Shown here in pieces: positions 8,888 through 16,175 of a stretch of 64,000 nt of DNA (its first letter is position 1; each line of letters starts with the position of its first letter). The translations under genes and the position numbers were made by a program. Source of the DNA: Anaerolineales bacterium (GTDB lineage Bacteria; Chloroflexota; Anaerolineae; Anaerolineales; UBA4823). A model generated the notes under the pieces. It saw only the letters and a program-made list of their open reading frames with translations. It was not told the origin of the DNA and made no database searches. Location of the stretch: contig JAFGBV010000004.1 in assembly GCA_016932955.1 (NCBI GenBank), positions 22,231 through 86,230 on the forward strand. Reading direction: 5' to 3'.

Positions 8888-9407
8888 GCCATTAAGCTTT
8901 GATGATCCACGCCTGGATGAACAACTGGCTTCTTTTACCGACCAGCTTTTGAATGGTACTACACAGGGAGAAGGCTGGGAGCCGGAGGATGCCAGATTGC
9001 GTCTCTATTTGCAAAAACTCCAACAAACGGTCGTGCAGGTGCACAGCATGATCGGTACGATGGAGCCGGATCGAGAGTTGAACAGCCGGATCAAGAAACA
9101 ACTTGTTTCTGCCTGGTACGAGGTAAAAAGCCCGCCCCAGGCGCGCTCGGTCTGGCAAAGGTTGCGAGGCATATTCCTTCCCGAAGGGCAAGGCTGGAAA
9201 TCCAGCCGGGGGGCGCGCCAAGCGCAGGTGCTGCGCCTGGCTGTGGCAGCCGTTGCTATTCTCCTGTTGCTAGCCATCTTTGTCCCGGGAATAGGCTCCG
9301 CGCTGGAAGGCACTGCACTCGGAAGGGGAGGCATCCTGCCCATTGGATTGTTGGTTATTCTGGTAATTGGTGTTGGGCTATGGCTGTGGCGGGGAAAATC
9401 CCGCTGA
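8877..9407 (+). CDS. Putative membrane anti-sigma factor
   Basis: Starts at ATG 8877 or 8880, overlapping the sigma gene stop by 11 or 8 bases; the longer frame upstream is inside the sigma gene. About 176 residues. An acidic, helical N-terminal half of about 115 residues would be cytosolic. Two hydrophobic segments follow, at about 122-142 (LAVAAVAILLLLAIF) and 150-170 (ILPIGLLVILVIGVGLWLW), with a short basic end. No zinc-binding HxxxCxxC anti-sigma motif is present, so the assignment rests on position, overlap and topology. The PrsW-like protease downstream fits a protein cleaved within the membrane. Confidence 0.6.
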   Translation: MMNEPLSFDDPRLDEQLASFTDQLLNGTTQGEGWEPEDARLRLYLQKLQQTVVQVHSMIGTMEPDRELNSRIKKQLVSAWYEVKSPPQARSVWQRLRGIFLPEGQGWKSSRGARQAQVLRLAVAAVAILLLLAIFVPGIGSALEGTALGRGGILPIGLLVILVIGVGLWLWRGKSR

Positions 9408-9449
9408 GAGCCAAGCGAAGGTCTATCATTTTACACAGCGAGATAACGC

Positions 9450-10607
9450 ATGCAAATTCCCGCCCTGGTCATCGCAACCATTATTCCACTGATCTTTCTT
9501 TACATCATCTATACCCTGGATCTGTATAAAACAGGTAATTTCCGCTACGTGATCGTATGCTTCGTATCCGGGGCTGTGGCTTATTTCGCGGCGGCGCAGG
9601 CCAACCGCGCCATTTGCATGGCGGCTTTCCCTTTCTGCGGTGACCCGACGCCATACGGGATCATGGCAAGCAATGACGTTGCCCGTTATGTTGCCCCGGT
9701 GACCGAAGAAATCTTGAAGGCATTGATCTTGATCTACCTGGTGCGCAAGCCAAATTTCACCTATTTCGTGGATGGGGCTATCTACGGTTTTGCTGTCGGT
9801 ATCGGCTTCGCAGTCTTTGAGAATTACGAGTATGTGCTTACGCATGTTGGGAGTGGGCTGGGGATTGCCATTGGACGGGTGCTATCAGCCAACCTGATGC
9901 ACGCCACAACCAGCGCCATGGTGGGCGTGGGGCTTGGCATCGCGCGCTTCCGCCGTTCGCTGTGGCCCATCTTTCTGCTGGTTAGCTCCCTACTTCTCGG
10001 CATGGTCATCCACAGCATGTTCAATCATCTCAGCACAGACATGTACATGGCTGAGGGCCTCAGGTTGATCTTCTCAGCGCTGCTTGGCTTTGCCGGAGCT
10101 GGGCTGGTCGCGTTCATCATCCAGCGCGGCCTGGCAGAGGAGAAGGGATGGATCGAAGAGAAGCTGGGCGCTGCTGACCGGGTGACCGGTCAGGAAGCAT
10201 CCATTGTGCATCGGCTGACAGACTTGCAGGAAATCCTCGCCCCACTGGCGCAGAAATTCGGCAGCGAGAAAGCTGACCAGATCGAAAACTTCTTAGTCAT
10301 CCAGGCGCGCCTGGGCATTTTGCGCAAAACGCTGGATAAGCTGAATGACGAGAAGATGCGCACTGCGGTGGAAAAGCAAATGAATGACCTGCGCACCCAA
10401 ATGGATGAAGCGCGCCGCCTGGTGGGAAGTTACTGCATGCTGTACCTGCGCAATATTTTCCCGCCAGAATCCAGCCCGCTATGGGGATTGCTGGAGACCC
10501 GTATTCAGGAGAAGATCGCCACGCGCAGTTCCAGCGGGCTCAATGCATTTGCCAAGCTGAGCCAACGAGTTGCAAAATCGGATGACGCCGATGAGGTAAA
10601 AAACTAA
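9450..10607 (+). CDS. PrsW-family intramembrane protease with cytosolic helical domain
   Basis: 385 residues. Residues 1-225 contain about seven or eight membrane helices carrying the PrsW signature: EEILK (E86, E87, K90), FENYEY (E124, N125) and MHATTSA (H151), plus H188 in a later helix. PrsW of Bacillus cleaves the anti-sigma factor RsiW at site 1 to release an ECF sigma factor. Here the gene lies 42 bases after a sigma/anti-sigma pair, so the same job is likely. Residues 228-385 are a charged helical cytosolic extension not found in the minimal family, perhaps a regulatory or docking domain. The downstream ParA gene may have its own -10 box. Confidence 0.85.
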   Translation: MQIPALVIATIIPLIFLYIIYTLDLYKTGNFRYVIVCFVSGAVAYFAAAQANRAICMAAFPFCGDPTPYGIMASNDVARYVAPVTEEILKALILIYLVRKPNFTYFVDGAIYGFAVGIGFAVFENYEYVLTHVGSGLGIAIGRVLSANLMHATTSAMVGVGLGIARFRRSLWPIFLLVSSLLLGMVIHSMFNHLSTDMYMAEGLRLIFSALLGFAGAGLVAFIIQRGLAEEKGWIEEKLGAADRVTGQEASIVHRLTDLQEILAPLAQKFGSEKADQIENFLVIQARLGILRKTLDKLNDEKMRTAVEKQMNDLRTQMDEARRLVGSYCMLYLRNIFPPESSPLWGLLETRIQEKIATRSSSGLNAFAKLSQRVAKSDDADEVKN

Positions 10608-10616
10608 TCGATTGTG

Positions 10617-10622
10617 TATAAT
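10617..10622 (+). promoter_or_regulatory. -10 box TATAAT upstream of ParA copy 3
   Basis: A perfect TATAAT lies 60 bases before the ATG at 10682, in the gap after the PrsW-like gene. No convincing -35 hexamer is seen at 16-18 bases. It may give ParA copy 3 and the two small genes after it their own transcription. Confidence 0.4.
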
Positions 10623-10681
10623 ACAGGAACGGCGCGGTGGGGGGCGCTTCGCAGGCACAATCGAAAAAAGGAGAGCGGAAA

Positions 10682-11461
10682 ATGCCTTCAATTGTATCCA
10701 TACACTCATTTCGCGGTGGCACAGGAAAATCCAACCTCACCTCCAACCTGGCATCCCAGGTTGCCATGGCGGGGAAACGGGTGGGAGTGATCGATACGGA
10801 TATCAACTCACCCGGCATCCATGTGCTCTTTGGCCTCAATGAAGCCAAGATGGGGCACACACTGAATGAATTTTTACGCGGCGATTGCCCGATCAGCGAT
10901 GTGGCTTACTCTTTGGGCGAAAATGTCGGAGAAGGAGAAGGGCAGAAAAAACTGGCTGGTAAGCATATCTGGTTGATTCCTTCCAGCATCAAGAGCAGTG
11001 AGATCAGCCGCGCCCTGCGCGATGGCTACGATGTTAACCGCCTGAACGAGGGCATGCAGCAACTGATCAAGGAATTCAAGCTCGATTACTTGTTCATTGA
11101 TACCCACCCTGGCTTAAACGAGGAAACGCTGCTTTCGGTAGCAATCTCTGACATTTTGATCATCGTTTTACGCCCCGACCAGCAAGACTTCCAGGGCACC
11201 GCAGTGACTGTGGATATCGCCCGCGGTCTGGACGTTCCCAACCTCCTGCTGGTGGTAAACAAGGCGCTTTCCAGGTACGATTTGAAACAGATTGGCGAAC
11301 AAGTGACCTCTTTCTACAATGCTACGGTGGCTGGCGTGCTGCCCCTTTCTGAGGATATGGTTGAGAATGCCAGTTCGGATATCTTCTCGTTACGTTACCC
11401 AGACCACGCCTGGTCGGTGACGCTGCGTGAGATCGCCAAGATCGTGATGCAAACTGCCTAG
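10682..11461 (+). CDS. MinD/ParA-like P-loop ATPase (copy 3)
   Basis: Start chosen at ATG 10682, just after AAAGGAGAGCGGAA; the longer frame from 10637 would bury this ribosome binding site. 259 residues, closest by eye to copy 1: RGGTGKSN loop (11-18), VIDTDINSPGIH Walker A', FIDTHPGLNEET Walker B and a shared IFSLRYPDH motif near the end. An insertion near residue 80 (GENVGEGEGQKK) distinguishes it. It heads a short run with a zinc-finger protein and a winged-helix-like protein. No ParB partner is nearby. Confidence 0.87.
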   Translation: MPSIVSIHSFRGGTGKSNLTSNLASQVAMAGKRVGVIDTDINSPGIHVLFGLNEAKMGHTLNEFLRGDCPISDVAYSLGENVGEGEGQKKLAGKHIWLIPSSIKSSEISRALRDGYDVNRLNEGMQQLIKEFKLDYLFIDTHPGLNEETLLSVAISDILIIVLRPDQQDFQGTAVTVDIARGLDVPNLLLVVNKALSRYDLKQIGEQVTSFYNATVAGVLPLSEDMVENASSDIFSLRYPDHAWSVTLREIAKIVMQTA

Positions 11462-11485
11462 AAGGCACTGCAAAGGAGACCGACC

Positions 11486-11698
11486 ATGTTATGCTGGGTA
11501 TGCGACCAACCTGCGCGTGCGGCATGCGCCTTTTGCGGACGTTTCGTATGCAAGGAACACGCTAAAACAATGCCCACTTTTTTGGTGATGTTTTTAGGAT
11601 CGAATAATACACCCAAAGGCCTTGCAGCGGCGAACGTGATCTGGTGTGGTATCTGCGAACCGCAGCCCGAGCCAATCGCGATGCCCGAGCTGTGGTAA
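11486..11698 (+). CDS. Small zinc-finger protein
   Basis: 70 residues. Cysteines and a histidine are spaced as C3-x2-C6, C14-x2-C17, C22-x2-H25 and C54-x2-C57, enough ligands for two zinc ions in a B-box or cross-brace style fold. No signal peptide or membrane segment. It lies 24 bases after ParA copy 3 and 12 bases before the next gene, with GGAG upstream of its ATG, so it is part of that operon. It is probably a protein-interaction module rather than a DNA-binding protein, but no function can be named. Confidence 0.7.
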   Translation: MLCWVCDQPARAACAFCGRFVCKEHAKTMPTFLVMFLGSNNTPKGLAAANVIWCGICEPQPEPIAMPELW

Positions 11699-11710
11699 GG
11701 GAGAACGACG

Positions 11711-12121
11711 ATGAGCGTATTCGACCGACTTCAACGTCAACTCGACATTCAAAAGCGCGAGCATGGGATCAGCCCGCTGGAGATCGCTGACCTCCCCCAA
11801 AATCTGCGCAAGATCATGCGCCTGATGTTGCGCGAGGTGGCGATCAAATACACCGACCTGCGCAAAGCAGTCGAGGCCATGCCTGTCGCGCAACAATTGA
11901 GTCCTGCCGAGCTTGACCAGGCATTAGCGACACTGGTAGAGCAGAACTGGCTGGTGCGCAGCGGCGAGGGCGATATGCTCACTTACCGGGTGAACCTGCG
12001 CCGCAAGTCGGGCAGCTCGCTGGATAAGGATATCTGGGCATCCCTGGAAAATAAGATCACTCCTGCCTCGTCTAGCACAGAGGATGCAGGTAATCCTTCC
12101 GAGGTAAAACCCGGCGACTGA
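11711..12121 (+). CDS. Winged-helix-like hypothetical protein
   Basis: 136 residues, soluble. Residues 20-105 are helical and end with a pattern like a winged helix: a helix LSPAELDQALATLVEQNWLV, then GEGDMLTYRVNL like a beta wing. The tail is Ser/Thr-rich and disordered. It could bind DNA or, as in many bacterial winged helices, another protein. A strong ribosome binding site (AAGGGAGAACG) precedes the ATG. It is the last gene of the ParA copy 3 run and is followed by a large inverted repeat. Confidence 0.6.
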   Translation: MSVFDRLQRQLDIQKREHGISPLEIADLPQNLRKIMRLMLREVAIKYTDLRKAVEAMPVAQQLSPAELDQALATLVEQNWLVRSGEGDMLTYRVNLRRKSGSSLDKDIWASLENKITPASSSTEDAGNPSEVKPGD

Positions 12122-12138
12122 CAGATTTCTTAGCAGGT

Positions 12139-12187
12139 ATGCGCACATGCAAACGGTGTATTTTACACGCTACCTGCATGTGCGCAT
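12139..12187. repeat. Nested inverted repeat / strong hairpin
   Basis: ATGCGCACATGCA (12139-12151) and its exact reverse complement (12175-12187) enclose a second palindrome, GTGTA-TTT-TACAC (12156-12168). The structure lies in the 81-base gap between the winged-helix-like gene and the kinase gene. No T-run follows on the plus strand, so it is not a classical terminator. It could be an operator, an RNA processing site or a factor-dependent terminator. Confidence 0.75.
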
Positions 12188-12202
12188 TCCTTAATCGGGG
12201 TG

Positions 12203-13195
12203 ATGATGGCTGAAAAAGATTGTTACCTGGGTGTAGATGTTGGCAGCAGCAAGTGCCACGCACTGCTTGCTGATGCAGAAGGGCACGCCTTAGGATTCGG
12301 CCAGGCTGGACCGGGCAACCACGAGGTGGTAGGCTACGGAGGGCTGAGGCTGGCGCTTAAAAAAGTTGTTTCACAGGCTCTTCGCATGGCTGGTCGGCGT
12401 ATAGATCAAGTTTGCGGTGCAGGTTTCGGCGTGTCAGGTTACGATTGGCCATCCGAGCGTGCGCCAACATTGGCGGCGATCCAGACTCTGGGATTAGGCG
12501 CGCCAGTGGAGGCAGTCAATGACACGCTGATCGGTCTGCTGGCTGGAGCATCACAGGGCTGGGGTGTAGCTGTGGTGGCAGGTACCGGCGCGAACTGCTG
12601 GGGATGGGATCCGCAGCGGCGCGTTGGACGGATGATCGGGCACCAAGGCTTTGGCGAGTACGGCGGAGCAGGCTCACTGGTTGAGCGGGCGATGCAAATG
12701 GTTGCATATGAGTGGACGCAGCGCGGCCCTGCCACACAACTGACCCACGCCTTTGTGGCGCTGACCGGTGCGCAGGATCTGGCAGATATGCTCGAAGGCT
12801 TGAGCATGGATCGATACCACGTAGATGCATCAGCCGCACGATTGGTTTTCCAGATTGCTGAGCAAGGAGACCTCCCTGCACAGCAAACGATCCGCTGGGC
12901 TGGCGAAGAATTAGGGAACATGGCCCTGGGAGTCATCCGCCAATTGCAATTCGAAGACCTCGATTTTGAGGTGGTGCTGGTGGGCAGCCTTTATGAAGGG
13001 GGAGCGCGCCTGATTAATCCCATGCGTGAGATGATCCAGAAAGAGGCGCCCGGAGCCCGGCTGGTTCGATTGCAAGCGCCGCCCGTGGTAGGGGGTGTGC
13101 TGCTGGGGATGGAACAAGCCGGGCTAGACGCTCCAAAGGTGCGGAAGACCCTCATCCAGGCAACCAGAGAGCTGCTGGAAAATCTCCCGGCATGA
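12203..13195 (+). CDS. BadF/BadG/BcrA/BcrD-family ATPase, probable N-acetylglucosamine kinase
   Basis: 330 residues (ATG 12203; GTG 12200 or ATG 12206 also possible). It has the ASKHA fold: phosphate-1 motif LGVDVGSSK near the start, a second ATP-binding motif VVAGTGANCWGW near 125, the QGFGEYGGAGS segment, and an adenosine motif VVLVGSLYEGG near 258. Length and motifs fit the amino-sugar kinase branch (NAGK-like) rather than the iron-sulfur dehydratase activators, which have conserved cluster cysteines not seen here. It would phosphorylate GlcNAc or a related sugar from wall recycling; the substrate is inferred. Confidence 0.82.
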   Translation: MMAEKDCYLGVDVGSSKCHALLADAEGHALGFGQAGPGNHEVVGYGGLRLALKKVVSQALRMAGRRIDQVCGAGFGVSGYDWPSERAPTLAAIQTLGLGAPVEAVNDTLIGLLAGASQGWGVAVVAGTGANCWGWDPQRRVGRMIGHQGFGEYGGAGSLVERAMQMVAYEWTQRGPATQLTHAFVALTGAQDLADMLEGLSMDRYHVDASAARLVFQIAEQGDLPAQQTIRWAGEELGNMALGVIRQLQFEDLDFEVVLVGSLYEGGARLINPMREMIQKEAPGARLVRLQAPPVVGGVLLGMEQAGLDAPKVRKTLIQATRELLENLPA

Positions 13196-13305
13196 TTACC
13201 AGGTCATATAGCACCGTAGCAAGCTAGCGCAAGCCGGTTTATGGCTCGCTTACTTCCCACAAGCGCTTCGCAACGCCAGCGGTAGCGCCGGTTACCACGC
13301 ACACT

Positions 13306-13620
13306 TTATCCTTCATCTGTCCTGCCAAGTTTCTCCTGCACCGAGCGTATCTTGTCATCCATGGATTGGGCTCGGTCTGTTCGCGTGCCAAGCTTAATCG
13401 TTGTGCTGATGCGCGGCGCGCCCATGGCATGCACGCGCTCATGGCAGCGGCGGATCGCAGCGAAAACCTCATCCCACTCGCCCTCGATATTGGTGCCATA
13501 AGCATGCAGGCTATGCGCCAGCCCGGCTTCTTCCAGCACCTCCTGGCAGGCAGCCACATAGCGCGAAACAGAAACCCCCACCCCCAGAGGTACAATGCAC
13601 AAATCAACGATGACTTTCAT
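13306..13620 (-). CDS. MTH1187/YqgV-family (thiamine-binding type) protein
   Basis: 104 residues on the minus strand. The sequence has the DUF77 pattern: MKVIVDLCIVPLGVGVSVS at the N-terminus, then a middle part (SLHAYGTNIEGEWDEVFAAI) and a C-terminal ISTTIKLGTR strand, a ferredoxin-like fold. Family members bind thiamine or form small tetramers, and the true role is poorly known. It starts 3 bases after the end of the histidine ammonia-lyase-like gene, so the two are probably one transcript. Confidence 0.8.
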   Translation of the reverse strand: MKVIVDLCIVPLGVGVSVSRYVAACQEVLEEAGLAHSLHAYGTNIEGEWDEVFAAIRRCHERVHAMGAPRISTTIKLGTRTDRAQSMDDKIRSVQEKLGRTDEG

Positions 13621-13623
13621 AGT

Positions 13624-15147
13624 TTATTCCAGGCTGCCAACAACCTTTTCCACTTCCTCAAGGATCTCACAAGACTGCACCAGCTTCTTCATCGTGTTGT
13701 GGTCCGGGTACAGCGGGCGATCCTCGTCCAGGTGCTCCACATACTTACGCACCACCTGGCGGGCTGCCTGCACACCATTCCCAGGAGTGAACTCGCGGAA
13801 ATCGAGCGCTTGGGCGGCTGCCATGAATTCGATCCCCAAGATACCATAGGCATTATCGAGGATCTGGCCGTTCTTAATCGCCGTGTTCATCCCCATAGAG
13901 ACGAAGTCTTCCTGGTCGGCAGCAGCAGGGATGGATTGAATGCTGGCAGGCATGGAGAGGATGCGTTGTTCGACGATCATCATATCCGCAGTGTACTGGC
14001 TGAGCATCATACCGGAGAACATACCGGCCCCCTTTGTGAGGAAATCCGGCAGCCCCACGCTCAAGGCTGGATTCGTCAGGCGGTTCAGGCGGCGCTCCGA
14101 AAGCACGCACACCATGGTGATTGCCGCGCCTGCCATATCCATGGGCAGACTCACCGGTGAGCCCTGGAAGTTTGCGCCTGTCAATGTCAGGCGGAATTCT
14201 GGCAGGAAGAGCGGATTATCCCCCACTCCATTCAGCTCAATCTCCACCTGGCTGCGCGCATAAGCGATGGCGTCATGGGCAGCACCGATCACTTGCGGGG
14301 AGGAACGCATCGAGTAGGCATCTTGCACTTTCGTTTTCATCTTTCCAGTGGCCAAGTCGGAACCGGTGATGCACTTCATGATTGCCTGCGCGCAGCGTAC
14401 GGCGCCAGAGAAGCCTCGCAACTGGTGCAGACGCGCATCATAAGGTTTCAGGTTTGCCAACAGCGCCTCCAGGCTCATCGCGCAGGCAATCTCGGCTTGC
14501 TTGAGCCAGCGGTTCATATCATAGAGATGGAGGGCGCTCATCGCCGTGAGCAGGTTAGAGCCGTTGATCGTCGCCAAACCATCGCGTGCCTGGAGCCCGG
14601 GGATAGGGATGCCCGCGCGTTCCATGGCGACATGCCCGGGGAGTCTCTCGCCCTGGTAGAAGGCCTCGCCCTCGCCCATCAACAGCAGGGCGATCTGCGA
14701 CATCGGCGCCAGGTCGCCGCAAGCGCCTACGGAGCCTTTCTGGCACACTACCGGGGTAACGCCTTTATTGAGCATGGCGACCAGAGTGAGGGTAATCTCT
14801 GGGCGGCAGCCGGAGTTCCCATGCGCATGCACGTTAATGCGCGCCGCCATCGCCCCGCGCACCTGTTCGATCAACACCGGCTCACCGATGCCGGCAGCAT
14901 GATTATAGATGAGGTAACGCTGGAACTGCGCCACCTGATCATCAGTCAACACCCGCTCAGAGAATTCACCAATGCCCGTATTAACGCCGTACATAATCTC
15001 GTGAGCAATGATCTTCTCTTCCAGCATAGCCCTGCAGGCCTTGATGCGCTCCAACGCCTCGGGGTGCAATTCCACTTGCTCGCCGTGGCGCGCAATGCGC
15101 ACCAGCCTATCAACAGTCAGCCCAGAACCATCCAGAACAATGGTCAT
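13624..15147 (-). CDS. hutH: Histidine ammonia-lyase-like aromatic amino acid lyase with Ala-Cys-Gly MIO motif
   Basis: 507 residues, the normal length for HutH, which converts histidine to urocanate and ammonia in the cytosol. The start is supported by AAAGGAG seven bases upstream. Family residues seen: Y53 in YGVNTGIG, the selectivity pair N82-H83 in IYNHAAGIG (histidine lyases usually Ser-His), NGSNLLTA near 197 and the FQGSPVSLPMDM region. The self-processing tripeptide that forms the MIO cofactor is A142-C143-G144 instead of Ala-Ser-Gly (codon TGC on the minus strand near 14730). No hutU or hutI is nearby, so a lyase with another aromatic substrate is possible. A good promoter lies at 15181-15209. 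Confidence 0.85.
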   Translation of the reverse strand: MTIVLDGSGLTVDRLVRIARHGEQVELHPEALERIKACRAMLEEKIIAHEIMYGVNTGIGEFSERVLTDDQVAQFQRYLIYNHAAGIGEPVLIEQVRGAMAARINVHAHGNSGCRPEITLTLVAMLNKGVTPVVCQKGSVGACGDLAPMSQIALLLMGEGEAFYQGERLPGHVAMERAGIPIPGLQARDGLATINGSNLLTAMSALHLYDMNRWLKQAEIACAMSLEALLANLKPYDARLHQLRGFSGAVRCAQAIMKCITGSDLATGKMKTKVQDAYSMRSSPQVIGAAHDAIAYARSQVEIELNGVGDNPLFLPEFRLTLTGANFQGSPVSLPMDMAGAAITMVCVLSERRLNRLTNPALSVGLPDFLTKGAGMFSGMMLSQYTADMMIVEQRILSMPASIQSIPAAADQEDFVSMGMNTAIKNGQILDNAYGILGIEFMAAAQALDFREFTPGNGVQAARQVVRKYVEHLDEDRPLYPDHNTMKKLVQSCEILEEVEKVVGSLE

Positions 15148-15180
15148 AGATTTCTCCTTTTTCAGCAGTCATTTTTGTAA

Positions 15181-15209
15181 TTATTCCACCATCTTTAGAG
15201 GCGGACAAG
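15181..15209 (-). promoter_or_regulatory. Sigma-70-type promoter for the ammonia-lyase gene
   Basis: On the minus strand TTGTCC (15204-15209) and AATAAT (15181-15186) are separated by exactly 17 bases and lie 34 bases before the start codon. This gives the lyase its own transcription although the IMPase gene lies upstream in the same direction. Confidence 0.5.
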
Positions 15210-15218
15210 TGGTGAATG

Positions 15219-15983
15219 TCATATGAGCGATAGAACTTCTGGCAGCAAGACCTGGGTAGTTGCCATCGCCTCTTCGGCATGGATGGTTACATTGCCTTGC
15301 CAATCGCCGAAATATCCCCCGGCCTCGAGAAAGATGGGCGGGAAAGGGCCGCAATCCCAATCGTTCATCACTGGATCAAGCATCAATTCAGCGCGCCCAG
15401 TGGCTACCAGGCAATAACCGTAAGCATCCCCCCAACCCACGCGGTACCAGGCAGCCTGCTGAATGCGCTCCCAGGCTTCCTGGCGGCCGTAACGAGCAAA
15501 CTTGCCGACATCGGTGCAGGTGACCACCGCCTGGCTCAGGCTGCTCACCTGCGAAACTCGCGCCCGCCGCCCATTCCACCAACAGCCCAACCCGGTCGCT
15601 GCAGCCACCATCTCCTCCATTGCAGGTAGATAAACTGCCCCTACCTGCACCTGGCCTTCAATCTCCAGCCCGATCAACACGCCATACAGTGGCACGCCGC
15701 GAATGAAGGATTTGGTGCCGTCGATCGGGTCAATGAACCAACGATGAGTGGCATTTTGGGTTTCTTTGATACCCAGCTCCTCGCCAACCACAGCGTGCTG
15801 CGGGTAGCGCTTCTCGATCCGCGAGCGGATCAGCTCTTCTGCCTGGCGGTCTGCGATGGTAACGGGGGATTGATCAGCCTTCTGATCCGGTCGAATCCCG
15901 GTTTGGAAATAACCCAATGTCAGCCGGCCGGCCAGGTAAGCAGTTTCGACAGTGAAATCAAGGTATTCTTGTAGATCTTGCAT
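15219..15983 (-). CDS. Inositol monophosphatase-family phosphatase (possibly histidinol-phosphatase)
   Basis: 254 residues from ATG 15983, chosen because GGTGGAG precedes it; the longer frame to 16121 runs through a hairpin region. Metal-binding motifs of the Mg/Li-dependent phosphatase family are present: VVGEE near 66, WFIDPIDGTKSF near 82-93, and DWDCGPFPPIFLEAGG near 210. The family covers myo-inositol phosphatase, HisN-type histidinol phosphatase and PAP phosphatase. The adjacent histidine lyase makes a histidine link tempting but not proven. Confidence 0.85.
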   Translation of the reverse strand: MQDLQEYLDFTVETAYLAGRLTLGYFQTGIRPDQKADQSPVTIADRQAEELIRSRIEKRYPQHAVVGEELGIKETQNATHRWFIDPIDGTKSFIRGVPLYGVLIGLEIEGQVQVGAVYLPAMEEMVAAATGLGCWWNGRRARVSQVSSLSQAVVTCTDVGKFARYGRQEAWERIQQAAWYRVGWGDAYGYCLVATGRAELMLDPVMNDWDCGPFPPIFLEAGGYFGDWQGNVTIHAEEAMATTQVLLPEVLSLI

Positions 15984-16022
15984 CGCCGTATCTCCACCTG
16001 AATTATAAGCGATTGAAGGGGC

Positions 16023-16067
16023 TTGGGGGGTGTTACACAGTGCTTCGCGCTGCGTAACACCCCCCAA
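16023..16067. repeat. Perfect 14-bp inverted repeat (hairpin A)
   Basis: TTGGGGGGTGTTAC (16023-16036) pairs with GTAACACCCCCCAA (16054-16067); inside, CAG(T)GC and GCGCTG can extend the stem to a three-base loop. It sits between divergent genes, in the presumed leader of the IMPase gene and upstream of the regulator promoter. There is no T-run. Confidence 0.75.
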
Positions 16068-16083
16068 ATTCCTCCCCACACTT

Positions 16084-16123
16084 GGGTGCATATCAAATTC
16101 GCCCCCGAATCTGATATGCACCC
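16084..16123. repeat. Perfect 12-bp inverted repeat (hairpin B)
   Basis: GGGTGCATATCA (16084-16095) and TGATATGCACCC (16112-16123), with an inner ATTCG/CGAAT stem and a CCCC loop. It lies 17 bases upstream of the -35 box of the ArsR-like regulator and only 16 bases from hairpin A. A dyad of this size next to a promoter is a candidate operator. Confidence 0.7.
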
Positions 16124-16139
16124 GTATGAAAATTCATCG

Positions 16140-16167
16140 TTGACAAAATCTATTTAATCGTTAAAAT
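16140..16167 (+). promoter_or_regulatory. Sigma-70-type promoter of the ArsR-like regulator
   Basis: Consensus TTGACA (16140-16145), 16-base spacer, TAAAAT (16162-16167). The likely transcription start near 16174 is almost on the ATG at 16176, so either that start is leaderless or translation begins at ATG 16194, which has GGAG at 16178-16181. Confidence 0.7.
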
Positions 16168-16175
16168 ATTTTTTA

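Noticed and set aside
14275..15180. 301-codon plus-strand frame opposite the ammonia-lyase gene
   Set aside because: It is antisense to a well-supported enzyme gene, has no recognisable domain and no ribosome binding site; a shadow of the lyase codon pattern.
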